A stretch of 64,000 nt of DNA, from positions 65,196 through 129,195 of the forward strand of contig BQKZ01000569.1 of assembly GCA_036244855.1 (NCBI GenBank), read 5' to 3'. Below the pieces are notes generated by a model that searched no databases, was not told where the DNA came from, and saw nothing but the letters and a program-made list of their open reading frames with translations. The stretch's first letter is position 1, and each line of letters starts with the position of its first letter. The translations under genes were made by a program, and so were the position numbers. The DNA comes from Temnopleurus reevesii (taxonomy: Eukaryota > Echinodermata > Echinoidea > Temnopleuroida > Temnopleuridae). Shown here one piece after another: positions 33,301 through 37,005 of this stretch.

Positions 33301-34765
33301 GCAATTTCTTACAAAAAGCACGCACCATCCATCAATTTCTTCCGCTCTCAACTTAAAAAAAATCTAGTTGACAAATAATCTCTTTTCTTTATTACTTCGC
33401 TGATGCCAGCATCATCTCTACAAGTTACTTTCTCCCAATGTACTTCCGCCGAATCCGACGGAAGCAGCGAACAGCTCCCACCCCAGGCTAGATCTTGTCA
33501 CACGATCCCCAGAGAGAAAACATATTTTTTCTTGGTTGAATTACTTTCTTTGTTGGATTACTTTATTTCTGCCGGTCGTTACAGAATCTAACCTCACATC
33601 TATTGTTCTGAATCTTAATACACTATGTGACGTCAACGGCCCTTAAACTACATGAATGGTGTCGGGGAAGATAGCCTTGAATTTTCTATAAGGGTGACAG
33701 TAGTTTTCTTAGTGTCTTAATCACATTTCTTGAGAAATCGTCCCATTATTGAAAGAGAACCCGAGGCGGTAGTTACGTGATCACGATACACCGTGAACTT
33801 GACGACTTTAATTTTTTTGTTTTTCTATCTGTCCTTCCGGCTACATGGGTATTATAGGTCGTCTCTGCTTTTGGGGCAGTTTCTTCATCTTTGTCCCCCT
33901 TCTATCAAGTGCTTTGGCATACTTCCTGTAGTTTATCTTGTCCTATTTCTCCTGTCTGGATTTCTATTTCTCTTTTCTTAATCTTTTTTCTTTTTTATCC
34001 CCTTTCTTCAGGCCCTGCTTTGGTCTGGGGAAAGTTTGTTGTTTAATTTTCAAAATGAATAATCAATTTTGTTATTTCAATTGGTATATCACATGTAATC
34101 ATGCAGAGCAAAAGATTGAAATATATTACCCCATTTTTAATATGAAATTTCAAATTCATATTACCAAATCTCCTCATTGAAGCCAAGTTAGTCTCCATTT
34201 TCTATACAAAAAAGACTGATCATTATTATTGAAGGATACTTCGTTTCAGTTTTTCTATTTAAAATATAGAAAATTAAGGAAAAAACTCAGTTAATATTTT
34301 CTTTTTCGTTTTCAAGGGAATTGACCAAACTTGTGGGCAATCTATTGCAGGCATCTATAATACACTGGCACAGAGAGTGTGACTTTTTAAGTTTGTATTC
34401 AATTACCTGTTTAAAATAACCCAAATACAATGAAAGTTCAAATTATGGATGACAAAAATGCGAAGAATCTATTTTTTTTTTTGTTGACTTCAAATTCCAA
34501 GAATTAAAAAAAGCAATAAACACATTCCCTATCTTTACAGCCTGATAAAATAAAAGTATCTTTCCTAGTCTCAGAATGAAAAAAAAATCTTTCATTCTTA
34601 TAGTTCTCACCTGTCGTCTTCTTCAGAATTGTAGCCCTCGGACAACGAATCCTGATTATCGCAAGACGAAATATCTGAAAAGTCATCTTCCCACGGAAAA
34701 TGGGGCGGCTCCCACGAAGTGAAGTCTTCGTCATCTTCATCGAAAGATGAAGCTCTTCTCTTCAT
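9367..34765 (-). CDS. KDM6A: KDM6A/UTX-type histone H3K27 demethylase, whole gene model (23 coding segments)
   Basis: The encoded protein is a nuclear Fe(II)/2-oxoglutarate dioxygenase. The family removes methyl groups from H3K27me2/3 and, in animals, works in the COMPASS-like MLL3/4 complex. The 23 segments all have GT donors, AG acceptors and compatible phases, and sum to 4,482 bases (1,493 residues plus stop). The order is an acidic N-terminus (1-52), TPRs (about 53-300), a conserved linker motif [12 protein letters not shown] (about 325-336), a Q/S/P-rich linker (348-990), the pre-JmjC region, JmjC (about 1188-1340) and a zinc-binding C-terminus. The catalytic residues H1238, E1240, H1318 and the 2-oxoglutarate lysine K1229 are present with the same spacing as in vertebrate UTX. 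Human UTX has about 1,400 residues. The usual first two or three exons (first TPRs) were not found here. Recognition rests on remembered family sequence, not a search. The exon 1 assignment and the exon 10 splicing are the uncertain parts. Confidence 0.93.
9394..10053 (-). other. KDM6A last intron
   Basis: Intron between E22 and E23. It holds a stretch of CCTAA/CCCTAA-like words (9835-9930) and nothing else recognised. Confidence 0.65.
10054..10227 (-). CDS. KDM6A: KDM6A zinc-binding domain exon (E22)
   Basis: The exon encodes [40 protein letters not shown] and [19 protein letters not shown]1447 and C1450 form the second CxxC zinc pair. The spacing between pairs is three residues shorter than in human UTX. 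The donor is a weak GTGTGT. If it is not used, the frame continues VCFYWH and stops at 10033-10035. Confidence 0.96.
10228..10830 (-). other. KDM6A intron 21 with MITE arm
   Basis: Intron. Bases 10596-10700 match one arm of the ATGAGCAGAA-type MITE found complete at 23011-23250. Confidence 0.7.
10831..11142 (-). CDS. KDM6A: KDM6A end of JmjC and start of zinc-binding domain (E21)
   Basis: The exon encodes 104 residues (1324-1427). It starts [20 protein letters not shown], continues [20 protein letters not shown] and ends [10 protein letters not shown]1423 and C1426 are the first CxxC zinc pair. The start is near-identical to human [20 protein letters not shown]. It is in phase 0 at both ends. 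Confidence 0.98.
11143..12194 (-). other. KDM6A introns around E20
   Basis: Two introns (11143-11647 and 11793-12194), AT-rich. I see no repeats or regulatory elements in them. Confidence 0.7.
11648..11792 (-). CDS. KDM6A: KDM6A JmjC exon with third iron ligand (E20)
   Basis: The exon encodes [40 protein letters not shown] and TVHWVQAV. His1318 in TVHW is the third Fe(II) ligand. It lies 80 residues after H1238, as in human UTX (H1146 to H1226). The catalytic triad is therefore complete and the enzyme is predicted active. The acceptor is TTTCAG and the donor GTAAG. Confidence 0.98.
12195..12309 (-). CDS. KDM6A: KDM6A JmjC exon with HxE iron ligands (E19)
   Basis: The exon encodes [20 protein letters not shown] and [19 protein letters not shown]. 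The HQE motif supplies two of the three Fe(II) ligands (H1238 and E1240 in this model). It is near-identical to human [20 protein letters not shown]. The acceptor is TCCCAG and the donor GTAAC. Confidence 0.98.
12310..12802 (-). repeat. KDM6A intron 18 dominated by an ATC/ACC microsatellite
   Basis: The 493-base intron between the two key JmjC exons is mostly ATC, ACC and ATT trinucleotide repeat (12400-12790). It begins within about 15 bases of the E18 donor. On the transcript strand it is GGT/GAT-rich. Retention would add an open Gly/Asp-rich tail and then a stop. Confidence 0.85.
12803..12951 (-). CDS. KDM6A: KDM6A JmjC domain exon, 2-oxoglutarate lysine (E18)
   Basis: The exon encodes [40 protein letters not shown] and MKVPGSRTP. 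It includes the conserved Lys (K1229 here, K1137 in human UTX) that binds 2-oxoglutarate. The donor GTGAG is followed at once by a long GGTGAT-type microsatellite in the intron. Confidence 0.97.
12952..13621 (-). other. KDM6A intron 17 with MITE
   Basis: Intron. Bases 13295-13508 resemble the ATGAGCAGAA-type MITE (see 23011-23250): left end GTGAAATGAAAGGA, right end TCCTTTCTGCTCAC. Confidence 0.6.
13622..13699 (-). CDS. KDM6A: KDM6A basic exon leading into JmjC (E17)
   Basis: The exon encodes [20 protein letters not shown] and LSDERK, matching human [20 protein letters not shown]. The acceptor is TTTCAG and the donor GTAAGT. Entry phase is 2, leaving two bases of a Lys codon at the end. Confidence 0.95.
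13929..13990 (-). CDS. KDM6A: KDM6A acidic/serine exon (E16)
   Basis: This short exon encodes [20 protein letters not shown] plus part of a Lys codon. It matches the UTX position [20 protein letters not shown]. The acceptor is TTGCAG and the donor GTAAGT. Confidence 0.92.
13991..15207 (-). other. KDM6A introns 14 and 15
   Basis: Intron sequence around E15. A stretch at 14650-14740 carries CCCTAAA/ACCCT words like those at 9835-9930. Nothing else is recognised. Confidence 0.65.
14334..14468 (-). CDS. KDM6A: KDM6A pre-JmjC exon (E15)
   Basis: The exon encodes [20 protein letters not shown], then [20 protein letters not shown] and QESLR. Human UTX has [20 protein letters not shown] and [19 protein letters not shown]. 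The acceptor is TTACAG and the donor GTAAG. Confidence 0.97.
15208..15384 (-). CDS. KDM6A: KDM6A pre-JmjC exon (E14)
   Basis: The exon encodes [20 protein letters not shown] and [18 protein letters not shown], nearly identical to the UTX/JMJD3 segment [20 protein letters not shown]. The acceptor follows a CCAACCCAACAG tract and the donor is GTGAG. It is in phase 0 at both ends. Confidence 0.97.
15421..15553. mobile_element. CAG-flanked MITE, nearly perfect palindrome (Harbinger-like)
   Basis: The inverted ends are perfect over about 19 bases (GGGCCTGTAACATAAAAGA), and the element is flanked on both sides by CAG. An inner palindrome at 15455-15480 (ACTTACGATAAA and its complement) makes most of the 127 bases self-complementary. 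GGG termini with a 3-base CWG duplication are typical of PIF/Harbinger elements. It lies in intron 13 of KDM6A. Confidence 0.8.
15934..16182 (-). CDS. KDM6A: KDM6[17 protein letters not shown] exon (E13)
   Basis: The exon encodes residues 954-1036, including [38 protein letters not shown] and [17 protein letters not shown]. Human UTX has SIYPSSAEVLKACRNLGKN, GLSNSSILLDKCPPP and YPPLPKDKLNPPTPSIY. This marks the start of the conserved C-terminal half. The donor is GTGAGT. Confidence 0.97.
16474..16764 (-). mobile_element. tRNA-derived SINE, copy 1
   Basis: On the minus strand the head reads GGGAGTATCGTGGTGTAGTG, with a box A-like TGGTGTAGTGG and a box B-like GGTTCGAATCTC. The intervening CTCTTAA segment resembles a tRNA-Lys(CTT) anticodon loop. 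A body common to the copy at 52885-53143 follows. The 3' end is a TCA microsatellite tail. It lies inside KDM6A intron 12. Confidence 0.85.
16895..17908 (-). CDS. KDM6A: KDM6A large linker exon (E12)
   Basis: This exon encodes 338 residues (616-953), with no recognised domain. It is rich in Ser, Asn, Gln, Pro and Ala, with SP/TP dipeptides and a [10 protein letters not shown] run. Vertebrate UTX also has a large Ser/Asn-rich linker exon at this place. The region has many CG dinucleotides, unlike the flanking introns. It enters in phase 0 after TTGCAG and ends NFDQ before GTAGAC. Reading past the donor runs into a reversed SINE. Confidence 0.88.
17909..18528 (-). other. KDM6A intron 11
   Basis: AT-rich intron holding the pogo-like MITE at 18282-18460. 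No other feature is seen. Confidence 0.7.
18282..18460. mobile_element. Tc1/mariner-pogo-like MITE
   Basis: The element is flanked by TA and has ends CAGTCAAAACTAGTTATAAC and, inverted, CAGTCCAACCTTTATATAAA. CAGT(C)-AACC with a GTTATAAC-type interior is the usual look of pogo/Tigger-derived MITEs. It is 177 bases with no coding capacity, in KDM6A intron 11. Confidence 0.7.
18529..18723 (-). CDS. KDM6A: KDM6A linker exon (E11)
   Basis: The exon encodes 65 residues, [19 protein letters not shown] and onwards, ending SSLINQT. It is Q/S/P-rich and in phase 0 at both ends (acceptor ATACAG, donor GTAAGT). It is low-conservation linker and is placed by frame and GC content. Confidence 0.82.
19209..19616 (-). 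CDS. KDM6A: KDM6A glutamine-rich exon, full-length copy with in-frame TAG (E10b)
   Basis: The segment is 408 bases, in phase 0 at both ends, with acceptor CCTTAG and donor GTATGG. It begins [10 protein letters not shown] and ends with [40 protein letters not shown] and QHQQQQ. The last part matches the UTX block CLTPQKLQHLEQL through LMLEQLESQFVLMQQHQ. Codon 17, inside the polyQ run, is TAG (19566-19568). Used as one exon it would truncate the protein, so either the stop is an allele or sequencing error, or only the 3' part (19209-19381) is joined to E10a. Confidence 0.8.
19365..20010 (-). repeat. Tandem duplication of the acceptor and 5' half of KDM6A E10
   Basis: About 320 bases (intron end, CCTTAG acceptor, and the exon down to GQPQSQ) are present twice: 19365-19690 and 19695-20010. 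Homology extends into the upstream intron (AAAAATGAGA, TTTCAACCAT). The copies differ by scattered substitutions, a variable polyQ length, the TAG in the downstream copy and a 6-base insertion in the upstream copy. Confidence 0.88.
19715..19943 (-). CDS. KDM6A: KDM6A glutamine-rich exon, upstream truncated copy (E10a)
   Basis: The segment encodes 76 residues plus one base: [10 protein letters not shown], a polyglutamine run broken by one Cys, then [20 protein letters not shown] and ending SCGIGAG. It starts in phase 0 after CCTTAG. It is a partial duplicate of the next exon (19209-19616). Its frame is open through the polyQ, unlike the downstream copy. At its 3' end a 6-base insertion makes a GTGAGA donor at 19709-19714. 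Spliced to an AG at 19382-19383 inside the other copy, the normal frame is restored. Without splicing the frame stops shortly afterwards at a TAG. Confidence 0.6.
20546..20752 (-). CDS. KDM6A: KDM6A linker exon with basic cluster (E9)
   Basis: The exon encodes 69 residues (348-416) in phase 0: a Pro-rich stretch ([13 protein letters not shown]), a TPGTPGQP-like stretch and a C-terminal basic cluster, [13 protein letters not shown]. That cluster resembles a bipartite nuclear localisation signal. The acceptor is GACAG and the donor GTAAGT. Sequence in this linker is poorly conserved, so membership rests on frame, splice sites and position. Confidence 0.82.
20753..22000 (-). other. KDM6A introns 7 and 8
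   Basis: AT-rich introns around E8, with a purine-rich stretch (GGGA, poly-G) at 21370-21540. No gene or mobile element is recognised. Confidence 0.65.
21228..21318 (-). CDS. KDM6A: KDM6[17 protein letters not shown] exon (E8)
   Basis: The exon encodes [19 protein letters not shown] and then [11 protein letters not shown]. The [18 protein letters not shown] motif is a family signature just after the TPRs. Exit phase is 0 at a GTTAG donor. Confidence 0.95.
22001..22129 (-). CDS. KDM6A: KDM6A last TPR exon (E7)
   Basis: The exon encodes [20 protein letters not shown], then [15 protein letters not shown] and ends MQNK. Human UTX has DAIKCYLNATRSKS, RIKYLQAQLCNLP and LQNK here. The acceptor is TTTCAG and the donor GTAAGT. 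Confidence 0.93.
22504..22524. other. Assembly gap of 21 N
   Basis: The gap follows a poly-G run and is followed by TAAAAGAGACC and a poly-C run. It lies in KDM6A intron 6. Confidence 0.98.
22607..22738 (-). CDS. KDM6A: KDM6A TPR exon (E6)
   Basis: The exon encodes [20 protein letters not shown], then the stretch around [19 protein letters not shown]. It matches human UTX nearly residue for residue. The acceptor is TCTCTAG and the donor GTAAGA. Confidence 0.96.
23011..23250. mobile_element. MITE with long inverted arms (ATGAGCAGAA family)
   Basis: The left arm (23011-23070) and the reverse complement of the right arm (23190-23250) share a GAGAAGAAGAGAC/GAGCAGAAGGGAC end, then AACTTCATTCAAG and TTCACAA. 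Arms are about 60 bases. Related copies lie at 10596-10700 and 13295-13508. It is in KDM6A intron 5. Confidence 0.65.
23320..23545 (-). CDS. KDM6A: KDM6A TPR exon (E5)
   Basis: The exon encodes residues 156-229 with motifs [31 protein letters not shown] and [16 protein letters not shown]. These are among the most conserved UTX TPR sequences (human has [20 protein letters not shown]). It is clearly more GC-rich than the flanking introns. The acceptor is CACAG and the donor GTAGG. Confidence 0.95.
23546..27115 (-). other. KDM6A intron 4 (3.6 kb)
   Basis: Intron with a GAT/ATG-type low-complexity stretch at 24040-24130 and three related blocks at about 24270-24430, 24890-25095 and 25480-25690 (listed as a repeat). 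The remainder is AT-rich with nothing recognised. Confidence 0.65.
24270..25690. repeat. Three related blocks about 600 bases apart
   Basis: Blocks at about 24270-24430, 24890-25095 and 25480-25690 share, in order, CCGTCA/CCAGGC, a TATATAC-like stretch and TATTCATACTGGCT. They also share GACGACG, ACGTCAAAAGAC and GCAGGYACCTGA. The last two blocks are the most alike. The pattern suggests an old dispersed or tandem repeat with a period near 600. Confidence 0.5.
27116..27212 (-). CDS. KDM6A: KDM6A TPR exon (E4)
   Basis: The exon encodes [20 protein letters not shown] through FRQLG, matching the UTX TPR region around RKYHSAKEAYEQLLQ and LQQLG. It enters in phase 0 after an ATAG acceptor and leaves one base (Gly codon) before a GTGAG donor. 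Confidence 0.9.
27862..27896 (-). CDS. KDM6A: KDM6A 35-base micro-exon (E3)
   Basis: This very short exon encodes [11 protein letters not shown] plus the two bases completing an Ile codon. It matches human UTX IQFHIAHLYETQ. The acceptor is TTACAG and the donor GTAAGT; exit phase is 0. Its size makes it easy for gene predictors to miss. Confidence 0.9.
27897..29321 (-). other. KDM6A intron 2, 3' part
   Basis: AT-rich intron. It has a T10-G17 homopolymer junction ending in a single N at 29117. Several open frames at 28317-28736 have no recognisable product. Confidence 0.6.
29117..29117. other. Single ambiguous base
   Basis: One N at the end of a 17-base G run, followed by TAAAATC. Confidence 0.98.
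29334..29441 (-). pseudogene. Partial copy of KDM6A E2, copy a (most diverged)
   Basis: The segment matches the 3' part of E2 from GHM to CTLSKPQ, with intact TTGATAGGG and a GTGAGTATACGG donor. The SSLKH part has changed to LDLILKH. It has no E2-type acceptor. Confidence 0.85.
29528..29627 (-). pseudogene. Partial copy of KDM6A E2, copy b
   Basis: The segment encodes [20 protein letters not shown] and [12 protein letters not shown], then a GTGAGTATGTG donor. It is about 100 bases of exon without the exon's first half or its acceptor. Confidence 0.88.
29742..29845 (-). pseudogene. Partial copy of KDM6A E2, copy c (frameshifted)
   Basis: The segment is the same as copy b but has a 4-base insertion near the end (CTLSIKTAK instead of CTLSKPQ), which would change the exit phase. 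The donor GTGAGTATATG is intact. Confidence 0.87.
29949..30049 (-). pseudogene. Partial copy of KDM6A E2, copy d
   Basis: The segment encodes [20 protein letters not shown] then SPYTLSKPQ, and keeps a GTGAGTATATG donor. It is closest in position to the real exon at 30133-30308. Confidence 0.88.
30133..30308 (-). CDS. KDM6A: KDM6A TPR exon (E2)
   Basis: This exon encodes a TPR segment (residues 53-110) starting [19 protein letters not shown] and ending TLSKPQ. It corresponds to human UTX AIKAFQEVLYVDPSF through CTLSNAE. The acceptor is a good pyrimidine tract followed by CAG, and the donor is GTGAGT. Entry phase is 2 and exit phase is 1. The 3' part of this exon, with its donor, has been copied four more times just downstream (29334-30050). 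Confidence 0.93.
31069..31076. promoter_or_regulatory. CRE octamer TGACGTCA
   Basis: A perfect palindromic CREB/ATF site in intron 1. Function is not shown by sequence alone. Confidence 0.35.
31243..31965. repeat. Imperfect tandem repeat, about 225-276 bases, three to four copies
   Basis: The phrase AGATTATGAGCACGAGCG recurs at about 31248, 31473 and 31749. It is followed by a TTGTTTTCAA-GTG block, then AAGTAGTCTCRTCAGCAACC, and TTTACATCATTTAT before the next copy. A partial fourth copy trails off near 31965. Confidence 0.8.
34611..34765 (-). CDS. KDM6A: KDM6A candidate alternative first coding exon (E1), acidic
   Basis: The segment encodes 51 residues plus two bases of an Arg codon. It opens with MKRRASS and is then rich in Asp, Glu and Ser, with two Trp-containing stretches, and ends EEDDR. 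The ATG at 34765 has a purine at -3. It is the first ATG after an in-frame TAA near 34848. The exon ends in phase 2 at a GTGAGA donor, and the next recognised exon (30308) starts with the single base needed to complete the codon, giving DDR-AVRAF. In vertebrate UTX that same junction codes for W followed by AIKAF, so this exon would replace the first TPRs. No known domain is recognised. It could instead be the first exon of an unrelated gene lying in the intron. Confidence 0.55.
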
Positions 34766-34901
34766 CTTGATTATTGGTGACTTTTGATCTCGAGGAAGTC
34801 TAACAGAAAGATTGCCCAATGTCTGAGATATGAGATGCTTGTTTTAAATGACTTCAGGATTTAAAGACGCTGATTCCTGGTCAGAAACGCATGATGAAAA
34901 G

Positions 34902-35144
34902 TCACAAAAAGTCAGCGTGGAGTTCGCAAACATCAACATAGAGACAGCAGAGTCTGCCTTCCTTTAAAACTGATGAGATGGTGTTGAGAAATGTTGAGAA
35001 AAGCGATGAGAACAAGATTTTGCTGTTATCAGTCATGAAAACAAGAAGAGCTGTGTCGGTGAACGAACGGAGGCAAGGATTAGGAGCAGAGATCACGTTG
35101 TCATCCAAGATAGTTGGTAGTAGCAACAGACGCTGAGCTGACAT
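34902..35144 (-). other. 80-codon upstream ORF in the putative E1 leader
   Basis: An ATG at 35144 opens an 80-codon frame (starting MSAQRLLLLPTILDDN, ending CELHADFL) that stops about 136 bases before the E1 ATG at 34765. If transcription starts near 35.2 kb it would lie in the 5' leader and could limit translation of E1. The product is not recognised, and it could be a chance ORF. Confidence 0.3.
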
Positions 35145-35164
35145 ACAGGTTGAAGCCACGCAGA

Positions 35165-35640
35165 CTTATGGACGAGCAGCACTCAAGCAGGGACTAATAT
35201 ACTCTACTGCACTACCGGTACATGTACACGATGCAGTGCCGGTGCACTCACTCTCACACACAAACACATTGGTAGGATCTCACACACACACACACATGCA
35301 TACACTGCTTCACTCACGCTCAACCTGCGCACGCTCTCGCATAGAATATTCACACGTGCGTTGGACACTCGTGAAGCAGGAACGATACGAGAGGTTGTGT
35401 GCGAGAGAGAGACGATGAGAGAGACGGGAAGAGAGAAAGAGAGTCGTAGACAGAGGCTGGGAGATTGGGGAAGACCATACAGTTCCCTATGCAAGTTCTC
35501 GGCTCATAAATTATCTGTGACGTCGTTGGGCATACTGTCAGAGAGAGAAGGCACGTCATACGCTCTGTGTACTACAGTTGTGGCGTACGTGACTCGCCGA
35601 GTTGTATTGTCCCCAAGATAGCTTGCTCGTGTAAGCAGCC
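35165..35640 (-). promoter_or_regulatory. Candidate promoter region for the E1 transcript
   Basis: The segment directly upstream of the E1 leader has more CG dinucleotides than the surrounding AT-rich DNA. It has a TATA-like GTATATTA on the minus strand near 35195 and a TGACGTCG site near 35518. It also has a short CA repeat (35280-35295) and a GAGA-rich stretch (35390-35450). No start site can be fixed from sequence alone. Confidence 0.3.
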
Positions 35641-36487
35641 ACACGCGATCACTGAAAAGGGAATCCCTACACATAATCTCTTCTCCCATTCCTCTGTTTA
35701 TTTCTTTGAATCTGATTTATGGATTTTCTTACTACTCACCTTTTTCTGCACAATGAAGAATATAACGTCAGATAAAACCCTGTTATATGTTGACAAATAT
35801 GCCTTTCTTTTTCATGTTTTCTAATTCATGAATAATTCTTTGGAATAATCTCGGCTGACGGAAGAAAGTTTATCAAACATTTCTGTCATTCAAAAATAAA
35901 GGTGACATCAGGCATTTATATAACATTGGTCATTAGGAACTGAACAATACTTCATGAAAATAACAACTTCAAATATCAATGAACATGTTTATCAAGTTCT
36001 CAACATTTACTTCATTGTAACACTTTCTTTCTTAATACACAAGTCAACAACATTCACATTATTTTTTTTTCAAAATCAAATGGACATAAAGCAAGTCCAT
36101 AACATTTAACTTGATCATAACACTTTATCTTCAAACCTCAGGTATGTTTTGGGAGAGATGACCTTCAGATATGTAACTACTTTGTGAGCAGCAGTTTAAA
36201 ATATTACAATGTACTGCTTTTTCTCAATAGCAAATTAGAGCATGTTCATTAGAGCATGTTCGAATGAAATCGCCCCAGAATTGGCTTGATCTTCATGAAA
36301 CAAATAGTACAACATGTGTCGCTCTCTTGAACCGAACATCGCCTAAACACAAATCTGCATTATGAGACTACATGTACATCATAAGTTCATGAATGCCTCG
36401 CGTTGGCTGGACCCTGCTGTCTGCAAAATTTCTCTGGATCTGTATCATGGACTAATATTGCAGACTAACTGGTAGTCCAAATAAGTG
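35641..36487. other. Non-coding, nothing recognised
   Basis: AT-rich flank upstream of the promoter candidate, without recognisable genes or repeats. Confidence 0.5.
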
Positions 36488-37005
36488 AAGGTGATCACTG
36501 ACACCTGTCATGCACCCCTCCTGGCCTCACAGTGAGGTCACCAATTGGTCAGTGAGAGAGATTTGTCAGGACAAGGTCAGTCTGCCTGACCATCTTTTTT
36601 AAGCATCATGGTCTGGTCTGACCATAGTAGTCTGTAAACACAGACTCTTGGTTCTCACACAATTGCTGAAACCTGTAATGCACCCCCTGACCTCACAGTG
36701 AGGTTACCCAATGGTCAGGAATGGTCAGTGAGAGAGATTTGTCAGGACAAGGTCAGTCTGCCTGACCATCTTTTTTAGCATCATGGTCTGGTCTGACCAT
36801 AGTAGTCTGTAAACACAGACTCTTGGTTCTCACACAATTGCTGAAACCTGTAATGCACCCCCTGACCTCAAAGTGAGGTCACTCAATGGTCAGTCAGTGA
36901 GATTGGTTGACCTGAGGGTGCAGGACAAGGGCAGTCTGTCCGGTCATCTTTTTTTAGCTTCATTGTCTGACCTTAGTCTGCAGGCACAGACTTATTCTGG
37001 ATTCC
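36488..37005. repeat. Three-copy tandem repeat, about 168-175 bases
   Basis: Copies start near 36503, 36671 and 36846 (ACCTGTMATGCACCCC). Copies 1 and 2 are almost identical. Each contains short inverted words: GACCTCACAGTGAGGTC, GGTCAGTCTGCCTGACC and TGGTCTGGTCTGACCA. Copy 3 is more diverged. Confidence 0.93.

Larger units (their letters stand above)
30309..34610 (-). other. KDM6A intron 1 (4.3 kb) of the E1 isoform
   Basis: AT-rich. It holds a TGACGTCA site at 31069-31076, a tandem array at 31243-31965, and poly-C/poly-G runs near 32400 and 33000. A more GC-balanced stretch lies at 32520-32780. The missing canonical TPR exons were not recognised here. Confidence 0.6.
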
